Source: Planctomycetota bacterium (GTDB lineage: Bacteria > Planctomycetota > Phycisphaerae > Phycisphaerales > Phycisphaeraceae). From it: DNA of 64,000 bases. The number at the start of each line of letters is the position of its first letter. Within the stretch, counting starts at the first letter, position 1. A program made the translations under genes and the position numbers. This document shows, piece by piece, positions 41,435 to 49,096 of the stretch. Under the pieces are notes generated by a model. The model searched no databases, had not been told where the DNA came from, and saw nothing but the letters and a program-made list of their open reading frames with translations. The stretch is taken from contig JAPLMQ010000281.1 of the NCBI GenBank assembly GCA_026386955.1, positions 1 to 64,000 on the forward strand, read 5' to 3'.

Positions 41435-43252
41435 GTGGACTACCTCACCTTCATCGCCGACCAAGCCGGGGCTGTGACAAGCATCCTCACGACCTGGCTG
41501 CTCGCCGCCGGCGCCCTCCTCGGCCTGGGCGCGGGGGCGCGACGCCTCTTCGGCGCTCGCTCTTTCAGCTCCGACGCCGCGATGGCCGCCTACGCCGCCG
41601 GCCTTGCCATCGCCTTGGCCTTCCTCCAACTCTGGCATCTGCTCTGGCCCGTCGACGCCCGGGCCGCCCTCGCCCTACTCGCGCTCGGCGGCGCAGGCCT
41701 CGCGTGGACCGCGCCGGCAATCCTCGCCTGGCTTCGCGCGGCAGGTCGACGCTCCCTCCTCCCGCTTGCACTGTTGGCCATCGCCTCGCTCTGGCTCAGC
41801 AACCGCGCCCTCACTGGCCCGACCGGCACCGACGCCTCGCTCTACCACCTCCAAGCCGTCCGCTGGGCCCACACCTATCCCATCGTCCCAGGCCTCGCCA
41901 ACCTCTCCCCGCGCTTCGGCTTCAACAACGCGAACCACCTCCTCAACGCGGCCGCGGGCTCCGGCCCGTGGGAGCACCGCGGCGGCCACATCGCCACCCC
42001 GCTCTTCGTGCTGGGCCTGTGGGCCGTGGGCATCCTCGGCATGGTCCGCGCCTGGCGCGACCATCCGCGCCGGTTCCAGGACCTCTTCGACGCGGCGATG
42101 CTCGGCCCCGCCTTCCTCATGTCCGTCCACGGCGACATCGCCAGCCCCTCGAGCGACCTCCCCGCGGCCGCGCTCTCGCTCCTCGGCGCGTCAATGCTCG
42201 TAAGGCTGCTGTTCGACGCGGGCGGCTCGAGCGATGCGGGCGGCGCGGCGAGCGAACGCAGGACGCCCGCCGACGCCGCGGCCCTCCCGATGCTGACGCT
42301 CGTGCTCGCCGCCGCCGTCTGCATCAAGCTCAGCGCCGCGGTCTTCGCGGGTTCGGCCTTTCTCATCGCCGCCGGAGCCGTCGCCCTCGCGTCGCGCCGC
42401 CGCGTCAATCGCATCGTGCCGACCCTCGCCCTCGCCGTCGCAGCCGGCGCGCTGCTCGTCGGCCCGTGGGCGCTGCGCGGCGTGATCATCTCGGGCTACC
42501 CGTTCTTCCCCGCCTCGATGGTCAGCGTCGACGTCCCCTGGCGCACGCCGCGGGCGATGGTCGATTACGAGCGGCTGTCGGTGACCTCTTGGGCCCGCCA
42601 GCCGGCCCGCCCGATCGCGCCCTCGCAGGATTGGGCGTGGGTGCGCGTCCGCCTGCGCGAGTACACCTACGCCGATCCGATCTCGGTGCTCTACCCGCTC
42701 CTCTTCGCCGGCGCGACGCTCGCGCTCGCGGCCGTTGTGGGGCGGCGCGACACGGAGATGAAACGAGCTTGGCCGCCGACCGCCGCCGTGCTGGTCGTCT
42801 GGGCCGTGACCGTCGCGGCCTGGTTCCTCACCGCCCCCGCGCTCCGCTTCGCCTGGCACCTCTTCTTCATTCCCCCCGCCCTGGGCGCCGCGGCTCTGGT
42901 CGCGTCGCTCAACGCCGCGCCCAGCACGGCCTCAAGCCCAGCCACACGCCGGCGGCCAAGCTTCAGTTCACTCGCGTTGGCGATCTGCTGCGTCGCGCTG
43001 ATCATCCGCGTCAACGACCCGCTGCTCTTCCGCCCCCTGCTCACGCCCCCCGGCCCCGACGCCGGCCTGACCCCCACGCCCGTCTCGCCCCAGACCCAGT
43101 TCGTCACCCGCTCGGGCCTTCGCCTCAACGTCCCCGAAAGCGGCGGCCTCTGCTGGGACGCCCCGCTCCCCTGCACGCCCTACCCCAAGCCCGGACTGAG
43201 GCTCAGGCGCGACGGCGACCTCGGCTCCGGATTCACGCTCGAAGGCGAGTGA
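41435..43252 (+). CDS. Polytopic membrane protein, LIC_10190-like
   Basis: About 605 residues with 10 or more hydrophobic segments. The block GTDASLYHLQAVRWAHTYPI, followed by PGLANLSPRFGFNN, is the signature I associate with LIC_10190-type membrane proteins, which look like GT-C glycosyltransferases: the Asp in the first loop and the His would be placed like their active site. A soluble tail (residues about 525-605) ends GSGFTLEGE. I chose the GTG at 41435 (VDYLTFIADQ); the frame is open upstream to 41060 but that part reads through element H and has no hydrophobic or family-like sequence. Probably belongs with the glycan genes upstream. Confidence 0.65.
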   Translation: MDYLTFIADQAGAVTSILTTWLLAAGALLGLGAGARRLFGARSFSSDAAMAAYAAGLAIALAFLQLWHLLWPVDARAALALLALGGAGLAWTAPAILAWLRAAGRRSLLPLALLAIASLWLSNRALTGPTGTDASLYHLQAVRWAHTYPIVPGLANLSPRFGFNNANHLLNAAAGSGPWEHRGGHIATPLFVLGLWAVGILGMVRAWRDHPRRFQDLFDAAMLGPAFLMSVHGDIASPSSDLPAAALSLLGASMLVRLLFDAGGSSDAGGAASERRTPADAAALPMLTLVLAAAVCIKLSAAVFAGSAFLIAAGAVALASRRRVNRIVPTLALAVAAGALLVGPWALRGVIISGYPFFPASMVSVDVPWRTPRAMVDYERLSVTSWARQPARPIAPSQDWAWVRVRLREYTYADPISVLYPLLFAGATLALAAVVGRRDTEMKRAWPPTAAVLVVWAVTVAAWFLTAPALRFAWHLFFIPPALGAAALVASLNAAPSTASSPATRRRPSFSSLALAICCVALIIRVNDPLLFRPLLTPPGPDAGLTPTPVSPQTQFVTRSGLRLNVPESGGLCWDAPLPCTPYPKPGLRLRRDGDLGSGFTLEGE

Positions 43253-43691
43253 CGCGCGGGTTGAACAGCGATCCGGAGCCGCGTTCCGGTCGGTGTGGAC
43301 CCGAAGGCAGCAACGACGGCACGGCGGCAGTCCGCGAGCGGGACGTCAGTGGATGGCCGAGGAGACGTTGGCGGACACCCCGCGGAGCATTTTCAGGCGA
43401 GCCACCCTCGTTTTCAGGCGAAAAACGCCACAAAAAATTTTGAGGAAAAAATCGCCGCGACGAAAAACAAGGGGTTATGAGCGGCCCCAGGGGGTTTGTC
43501 CGGATTTGGCCGGACACTTGTGCGGGTCTTACAGGAGGCGCACTCTTTTTTTCCGGAACGACCGTATGGGTACGTCCGCCGATGGCCGGGCGCGTTGAAT
43601 CACGCCGACCCGTCACGATCGCCGTGGTGCTCGATGAGTTCGCGATGCAGGTGGAGAACCCGCCTCGACTCCAGGAAACACGATTCCGATT
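43253..43691. other. Intergenic region with AT-rich patch
   Basis: About 440 bp without a credible gene. It includes an AT-rich stretch at 43410-43470, unlike its surroundings, and a small palindrome GTCCGG-ATTTGG-CCGGAC near 43498-43515. An 11-bp direct repeat is listed separately. Confidence 0.4.
43390..43421. promoter_or_regulatory. Direct repeat TTTTCAGGCGA, 21 bp apart
   Basis: TTTTCAGGCGA at 43390-43400 and again at 43411-43421. The 21-bp spacing is two helical turns, so both copies face the same side of the DNA, which is typical of tandem activator sites. No target gene on the plus strand is obvious within 700 bp. Confidence 0.4.
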
Positions 43692-43919
43692 TCACTTGGC
43701 GAGTTTCTTCATGGCCCGGCCAAATCGCTTGTGCACCATCTCCACCGCCTTGGTGAACTTCCGCTCGATCGCGGCGTCGCGCACCGGCGTGAGCACCAAC
43801 GAACGTCCGTCCGAGATGATCTCGAACGGCGTGTCGCCCGTGGCTTGGATGAGCTCGAGGATCGGCTTGTCGATCACCAGCGCGTAGCTGTTGCCGTGCT
43901 TGGTCAGGTGCTTCACCAT
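43692..43919 (-). CDS. AbrB/MazE-like DNA-binding protein
   Basis: About 75 residues from the ATG at 43919: VKHLTKHGNSYALVIDKPIL is the swapped-hairpin AbrB/SpoVT fold with the typical 'GNS..L.I.K..L' sequence, then TPFEIISDGRSLVLTPV and a basic helical tail (KRFGRAMKKLAK). Proteins of this type are antitoxins or global regulators. No toxin gene is adjacent on either side, so this looks like an orphan. A good promoter lies at 43948-43976, whose start point (about 43941) rules out the longer frame beginning at 43976. Confidence 0.8.
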   Translation of the reverse strand: MVKHLTKHGNSYALVIDKPILELIQATGDTPFEIISDGRSLVLTPVRDAAIERKFTKAVEMVHKRFGRAMKKLAK

Positions 43920-43947
43920 GGTCTTGGTATCCACTTCGTATGTCCAA

Positions 43948-43976
43948 AGTATAACCATCGGCCAGACCCGGGACAA
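43948..43976 (-). promoter_or_regulatory. Sigma70-like promoter of the AbrB-like gene
   Basis: On the minus strand TTGTCC (-35, 43971-43976; four of six), a 17-bp spacer, and TATACT (-10, 43948-43953; five of six). Start point about 43941, leaving a leader of about 22 bases before the ATG at 43919. Confidence 0.65.
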
Positions 43977-44055
43977 GCGTTAGGCGAGGCAATCAAACAC
44001 CTCGCCGGGTTGCCGTGCGGCGACCCCCGCAAGCCGAATTCCCCCACGTTTTCCC

Positions 44056-44073
44056 GAATCTTGATGGAATCTT
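44056..44073 (+). promoter_or_regulatory. Candidate KdpE box (7-4-7 direct repeat)
   Basis: GAATCTT-GATG-GAATCTT: two identical heptamers with a four-base gap (11-bp period), the pattern bound by PhoB/OmpR-class regulators, to which KdpE belongs. It lies about 140 bp before the first gene of the kdp operon. TTGACG at 44093-44098 could be part of the promoter it controls, but no good -10 pairs with it. Confidence 0.5.
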
Positions 44074-44215
44074 AGCGCCCCCCGCCCCGGCTTTGACGGC
44101 GTTTCTATCGCCGCGGCCACATCGCGCCGCCATACTTCAATCGTGCCCTTCGAGCGACGGACCCGCGTCCGGCGCGCGTCGTTTTCCGCCCTGTTTCCTG
44201 CCGGAGATTCACACC

Positions 44216-44296
44216 ATGGAAACCCTCTGCATCCTCCTCACCGTCCTCTTCTTCGCCGCCTCGCTGAGCCTGAGCTGGCTCTGCGACCGCCTCTGA
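44216..44296 (+). CDS. 26-residue membrane peptide at head of kdp operon
   Basis: Encodes METLCILLTVLFFAASLSLS followed by WLCDRL: one membrane helix ending in a short polar tail with Cys-Asp-Arg-Leu. GGAG lies nine bases before the ATG, and kdpF starts 15 bases after the stop. Short peptides of the form 'one helix then CDRL/CERL' occur just before kdpF or kdpA in other bacteria, so this is probably a real, conserved kdp-associated peptide. Its job is not known; a helper of complex assembly beside KdpF is a reasonable guess. Confidence 0.7.
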   Translation: METLCILLTVLFFAASLSLSWLCDRL

Positions 44297-44310
44297 AAAG
44301 GAGTCTCCCC

Positions 44311-44403
44311 ATGCCGCTCACCGACCTCATCGCCCTGGTCGTCGCCGCCGCCCTCTTGGTCTACCTCACCGTCGCCATGCTCAAGCCGGAGATATTCTCA
44401 TGA
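44311..44403 (+). CDS. kdpF: K+-transporting ATPase KdpF subunit
   Basis: A 30-residue single-helix peptide, MPLTDLIALVVAAALLVYLT followed by VAMLKPEIFS, with the YL..AmlrPE.F ending of KdpF proteins. AAGGAG lies eight bases before the ATG. Its stop overlaps the kdpA start (ATGA), a sign of translational coupling. KdpF stabilises the KdpABC complex in the membrane. Confidence 0.92.
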   Translation: MPLTDLIALVVAAALLVYLTVAMLKPEIFS

Positions 44404-46250
44404 CCGCCAACGGCCTTTTCCAGATCGGCCTCTACCTCGCGGCGCTCCTGCTCCTCGTCAAGCCGCTGGGCGCCTACATGGCCCGCGTCTACGAGGGCAA
44501 GCCCACGTGGCTGGACTTCATCCTGCGGCCCATCGAGCGGCTGCTCTACCGCCTCTTCGGCGTCGCGCCCGACGAGGAGATGGGCTGGAGGAACTACGCC
44601 GCCGCGATGCTGCTCTTCAGCCTCGCGGGCATGGCCCTGCTCTACCTCCAACAGCGCGTGCAGGCCTGGCTCCCCCTCAATCCGCAGGGCATGGCCAACG
44701 TCGGGCCCGACTCCTCCTTCAACACCGCCGCCAGCTTCACGACCAACACGAATTGGCAGGGCTACGCCGGCGAATCGACCATGAGCTACCTCACGCAGAT
44801 GGCGGGGCTCGCGGTCCACAACTTCACCTCCGCCGCGACGGGCATGGCCATCGCCGTCGCCTTCATCCGCGGCCTCGCCCGCCACGAAGCCAAGACCATC
44901 GGCAACTTCTGGGTCGACATCACCCGCACCATCCTCTACATCCTCCTGCCGCTCTCGCTCGTGCTCGCGCTCTTCCTCGTCTCGCAGGGCGTCGTGCAGA
45001 CCTTCAAGCCCTATGCGAGCGCCGACATCGTCCAACCCTCGACCTTCACCCAGCCGAAGCTCGACGCCGCGGGCAACGCCGTGCTCGATGCCCAGGGCAA
45101 GCCGGCGACGGAGGAAGTGAAGCTGACGCAGCAGCAGATCGCGCTCGGGCCCGTGGCCTCGCAGATCGCGATCAAGCACATCGGCACCAACGGCGGCGGG
45201 TTCTTCAACGCCAACTCCGCCCACCCCTTCGAGAACCCCAATCCGCTGACCGACTTCATCCTCGTGCTGGCCCAGACCGCCATCGCCGCGGCGCTGACCT
45301 ACACCTACGGCAAGATGGTCGGCGACACGCGCCAAGGCTGGGCCGTGCTCGCGGCCATGCTCCTCGTGCTCGGCGTCGGCCTGCTCTGCGCCTACGCGGC
45401 CGAGGCCCAGCCCAACCCGCGGCTCTCAAACCTTCCGGGGATGAGCGTCGACACCACTGCGAGCGACCTCAACCCCGGCGGCAACATGGAGGGCAAGGAG
45501 GCCCGCTTCGGCGTCGCCCGCTCGGCGATGTTCGCCGTCACCACCACCGCCACCTCGTGCGGGGCCGTCAACTCGATGCACGACTCCTTCATGCCCCTGG
45601 GCGGGCTCGTCCCCCTGGTCATGATGCACCTGAGCGAGACGATCCTGGGCGGCGTGGGCTCGGGGCTCTACGGCATGCTCGTCTTCGTCGTCGCCGCGGT
45701 CTTCGTCTCGGGCCTCATGGTCGGGCGCACGCCCGAGCTGCTGGGCAAGAAGGTCGGGGCGCGGGAGATGAAGCTCGCCTCGATCATCATCCTCATCATG
45801 CCCGCGACGGTGCTGGTCCTCGTCGCCATTGCGGTAGGGACCGAGGCCGGGAAGGCCGGCCCGCTCGCGGGGCAAGGCGCGGCCCACAGCTTCGGCGAGA
45901 TCCTCTACGCCTTCTCCTCGATGACCAACAACAACGGCAGCGCCTTCGCCGGGCTCTCCGCCAACACGCCGTTCTACAACCTGCTCGGCGGCGTGGCGAT
46001 GCTCATCGGGCGCTTCTGGCTGGCGATCCCGACCCTCGCGATCGCCGGCGCGATGGCCGCCAAGAAACGCGCCCAGCCCGGCCCGGGCACGCTCGCCACG
46101 CACAGCCCCGTCTTCGTCGCGATGCTCACCGCCACCGTGCTCATCGTCGGCGCGCTGACCTTCTTCCCCGCCCAGGCGCTGGGCCCCATCGCCGAGCACT
46201 TCCAGCTCATGAGCCCCGCCGAGGCCGCGACGACCTCGCCTGCGCCCTGA
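44400..46250 (+). CDS. kdpA: K+-transporting ATPase subunit A
   Basis: A 616-residue KdpA, slightly longer than the usual 557-600. It is the K+-selective channel-like subunit, related to Trk/KtrB. Visible are the N-terminal KPLGAYMARVYEG, the first pore loops TTNTNWQGYAGESTMSYLTQ and NGGGFFNANSAHPFENP, the third AVTTTATSCGAVNSMHDSF, and the fourth SSMTNNNGSAFAGLSANTPF. About ten membrane segments. Operon order F-A-B-C-D-E is canonical. Confidence 0.97.
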   Translation: MTANGLFQIGLYLAALLLLVKPLGAYMARVYEGKPTWLDFILRPIERLLYRLFGVAPDEEMGWRNYAAAMLLFSLAGMALLYLQQRVQAWLPLNPQGMANVGPDSSFNTAASFTTNTNWQGYAGESTMSYLTQMAGLAVHNFTSAATGMAIAVAFIRGLARHEAKTIGNFWVDITRTILYILLPLSLVLALFLVSQGVVQTFKPYASADIVQPSTFTQPKLDAAGNAVLDAQGKPATEEVKLTQQQIALGPVASQIAIKHIGTNGGGFFNANSAHPFENPNPLTDFILVLAQTAIAAALTYTYGKMVGDTRQGWAVLAAMLLVLGVGLLCAYAAEAQPNPRLSNLPGMSVDTTASDLNPGGNMEGKEARFGVARSAMFAVTTTATSCGAVNSMHDSFMPLGGLVPLVMMHLSETILGGVGSGLYGMLVFVVAAVFVSGLMVGRTPELLGKKVGAREMKLASIIILIMPATVLVLVAIAVGTEAGKAGPLAGQGAAHSFGEILYAFSSMTNNNGSAFAGLSANTPFYNLLGGVAMLIGRFWLAIPTLAIAGAMAAKKRAQPGPGTLATHSPVFVAMLTATVLIVGALTFFPAQALGPIAEHFQLMSPAEAATTSPAP

Positions 46251-46337
46251 TCTCGTTCAATCCGAATCACCCGCCCCGGCCCGCGTCCCGGCCCATCCAC
46301 CCGGGCGCGGCCGGGGACTTTCAGACGGAGAACTCCC

Positions 46338-48452
46338 ATGGCCGCCAAGACACAGAAACAACCGCTCCTCGACTGGGCGATCATCCGTCCCGCGATCGGG
46401 CAGTCATTCCGCAAGCTCGACCCGCGCGTGCAGGTGCGCAACCCGGTGATGTTCGTCGTCGCCGTCGGCAGCCTCTTCACCACCGGGCTGTGGGCCCAGG
46501 CCCTGCTCGGCCAAGGCGAGGCGCCGGCGAACTTCATCCTCTCGATCGCGCTCTGGCTCTGGTTCACCGTGCTCTTCGCCAACTTCGCCGAGGCGATGGC
46601 GGAGGGGCGCGGGAAGGCCCAGGCCGACAGCCTGCGCAAGGCCCGCAAGGACGTGCTCGCCAAGCGCATCCCGGCCCGCGAATACGACCGCAATCCCGCG
46701 GCCGACCCCGACGCCGGCAAGCCCCGCCCTTGGCAGATCGACTCCGTCTACGGCTCCGACCTGCGCGTGGGCGACCTCGTGCTGGTCGAGGCGGGCGACA
46801 TCGTCCCCGGCGACGGCGAGGTCGTCGAGGGCCTCGCCTCCGTCGACGAGTCGGCCGTCACCGGCGAGAGCGCCCCGGTGATGCGAGAGTCGGGCGGCGA
46901 CCGCTCCGCCGTGACGGGCGGCACGCGGCTGCTCTCCGACTGGGTCGTCGTGCGCATCACCACCGAGGCGGGCAAGAGCTTCCTCGACCGCATGATCGCC
47001 ATGGTCGAGGGCGCCCGCCGGCAGAAGACGCCCAACGAGATCGCGCTCTCCATCCTCCTCTCGGCGTTGACCATCGTCTTCCTGCTCGCCTGCGTGACGC
47101 TCCTGCCTTGTTCGGTCTACGCCGTGCAGATGGCCGGGCACGGCACCCCCATCACCGTCACCGCGCTGGTGGCGTTGCTGGTCTGCCTCATCCCCACCAC
47201 CATCGGCGGGTTGCTCTCCGCCATCGGCATCGCCGGGATGGACCGGCTGATCCAGGCCAACGTCATCGCCACCTCCGGCCGCGCGGTCGAGGCGGCGGGC
47301 GACGTCGACGTCCTCCTGCTCGACAAGACCGGCACGATCACGCTGGGCAACCGGCAGGCGACGGCCTTCCTCCCCGCCGCGGGCGTGCAGATCGAGGATC
47401 TCGCCGACGCCGCCCAGCTCTCCTCGCTCGCCGACGAGACGCCCGAGGGGCGCAGCATCGTCGTGCTGGCGAAGGAAAAGCACGGTCTCCGCGGCCGCGA
47501 GATGCAGTCGCTCGGGGCCCACTTCGTCCCCTTCACCGCCCAGACGCGGATGAGCGGCGTGAACCTCGACGGGCGCGAGATCCGCAAGGGCGCCGCCGAC
47601 TCGGTCGAGGCGTTCGTGATCGCCAACGGGGGCGAGTACCCGGCCGAGGTGCGCAAGGCCGTGGAGCGGATCTCGCGCGAGGGCGGCACGCCCTTGGTCG
47701 TCGCCGACGGGAAGCGTGTCATGGGCGTGATCCAGCTCAAGGACATCGTCAAGGGCGGGATCAAGGAGCGCTTCGGCGAGCTGCGGAAGATGGGCATCAA
47801 GACGGTGATGATCACCGGAGACAACCCGCTCACCGCCGCCGCGATCGCCGCCGAGGCGGGCGTCGACGACTTCCTCGCCCAGGCGACGCCCGAGCGCAAG
47901 CTCGCGCTGATCCGCCAGCACCAGGCGGGCGGGCGGCTCGTCGCCATGACCGGCGACGGGACCAACGACGCCCCCGCGCTGGCCCAGGCCGACGTCGCGG
48001 TGGCGATGAACACCGGCACGCAAGCCGCCAAGGAGGCGGGCAACATGGTCGACCTCGACTCCAACCCCACCAAGCTCATCGAGATCGTCGAGATCGGCAA
48101 GCAACTGCTGATGACCCGCGGGACGCTGACCACCTTCAGCATCGCCAACGACGTGGCGAAGTATTTCGCGATCATCCCCGCCGCCTTCGCGTCGACCTAT
48201 CCGGCACTGCAGGCCCTCAACATCATGGGGCTGACCTCGCCCAACAGCGCGATCCTCTCGTCGGTGATCTTCAACGCGCTGATCATCATCGCGCTGATCC
48301 CGCTGGCCCTGAAGGGCGTGAAGCACCGACCGGTCAGCGCCGCCCAACTCCTGCGCAACAACCTCCTCTTCTACGGCCTGGGCGGGCTGGTCGTCCCGTT
48401 CATCGGCATCAAGGCGATCGACCTGATCCTCACCGGCGCAGGGCTGGCTTGA
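46338..48452 (+). CDS. kdpB: K+-transporting P-type ATPase subunit B
   Basis: A 704-residue P-type ATPase catalytic subunit. The phosphorylation motif DKTGT has Asp329, the actuator TGES is in VTGESAPVM, the nucleotide-binding domain includes KGAADSV, and the hinge [21 protein letters not shown] is complete. It hydrolyses ATP to drive K+ uptake through KdpA at low external K+. An 87-bp gap separates it from kdpA; I see no gene or clear structure there. Its start has GGAG upstream. Confidence 0.97.
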   Translation: MAAKTQKQPLLDWAIIRPAIGQSFRKLDPRVQVRNPVMFVVAVGSLFTTGLWAQALLGQGEAPANFILSIALWLWFTVLFANFAEAMAEGRGKAQADSLRKARKDVLAKRIPAREYDRNPAADPDAGKPRPWQIDSVYGSDLRVGDLVLVEAGDIVPGDGEVVEGLASVDESAVTGESAPVMRESGGDRSAVTGGTRLLSDWVVVRITTEAGKSFLDRMIAMVEGARRQKTPNEIALSILLSALTIVFLLACVTLLPCSVYAVQMAGHGTPITVTALVALLVCLIPTTIGGLLSAIGIAGMDRLIQANVIATSGRAVEAAGDVDVLLLDKTGTITLGNRQATAFLPAAGVQIEDLADAAQLSSLADETPEGRSIVVLAKEKHGLRGREMQSLGAHFVPFTAQTRMSGVNLDGREIRKGAADSVEAFVIANGGEYPAEVRKAVERISREGGTPLVVADGKRVMGVIQLKDIVKGGIKERFGELRKMGIKTVMITGDNPLTAAAIAAEAGVDDFLAQATPERKLALIRQHQAGGRLVAMTGDGTNDAPALAQADVAVAMNTGTQAAKEAGNMVDLDSNPTKLIEIVEIGKQLLMTRGTLTTFSIANDVAKYFAIIPAAFASTYPALQALNIMGLTSPNSAILSSVIFNALIIIALIPLALKGVKHRPVSAAQLLRNNLLFYGLGGLVVPFIGIKAIDLILTGAGLA

Positions 48453-48494
48453 GTCCATCCTCCCACTCGTTCCACTCTGAACGGAGCCCACACC

Positions 48495-49076
48495 ATGTTT
48501 CGCCAAATCCGCCCCGCGATCCTCTCCACGCTCGCCTTCACCCTCCTCACCGGCCTGCTCTATCCCGCGGTCATCACCGGGCTCGCGCAGCTGATCTTCC
48601 CGCACCAGGCCAACGGCAGCCTCATCGAGGCCAAGGGCAAGGTCGTCGGCTCGGAGCTGCTCGGGCAGGTCTTCGACGAGCCTCGCTACTTCTGGGGCCG
48701 GCTGTCGGCCACCTCGCCCTCGGGCTACAACGCCGCGGCCTCGGGCGGGTCGAATTTGGGGCCGCTCAACCCCGCGCTCATCGACGCCGTCAAGGGGCGC
48801 ATCGACGCCCTGCGCGCCGCCGACCCGGACAACGCGTCCCCCGTCCCGATCGACCTGGTCACCGCCTCGGGCAGCGGGCTTGACCCGCACATCTCCCCCG
48901 CGGCCGCGGAACACCAGGCGGCCCGGGTGGCGCAGGCGCGTGGGCTCGACTTGGCGCACGTGCGTGACTTGGTCCGCCGCCAGACCTCAAGCCGCACGCT
49001 GGGCATGCTCGGCGAAGCGCGGGTGAACGTGCTGAAGCTCAATCTCGCGCTCGACGCCCTGCCGCCGCAGCGATAG
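48495..49076 (+). CDS. kdpC: K+-transporting ATPase subunit C
   Basis: A 193-residue KdpC: one N-terminal helix ([20 protein letters not shown]) with the usual LTGLLYP motif, then the soluble domain with [18 protein letters not shown] and [20 protein letters not shown], both diagnostic of the family. KdpC holds KdpA and KdpB together and raises ATP affinity. It follows kdpB by 42 bases. Confidence 0.97.
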   Translation: MFRQIRPAILSTLAFTLLTGLLYPAVITGLAQLIFPHQANGSLIEAKGKVVGSELLGQVFDEPRYFWGRLSATSPSGYNAAASGGSNLGPLNPALIDAVKGRIDALRAADPDNASPVPIDLVTASGSGLDPHISPAAAEHQAARVAQARGLDLAHVRDLVRRQTSSRTLGMLGEARVNVLKLNLALDALPPQR

Positions 49077-49096
49077 TCTTTGGCTTGGAGATCCGC

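Noticed and set aside
43692-43919. Type II toxin-antitoxin pair
   Set aside because: The AbrB/MazE-like gene is clear, but no MazF, PIN or similar gene is adjacent on either strand.
44507-48883. Very long plus-strand frame (over 1400 codons) across kdpA-kdpC
   Set aside because: Arg/His/Pro-rich out-of-frame reading of GC-rich kdp genes, with no motif of its own.
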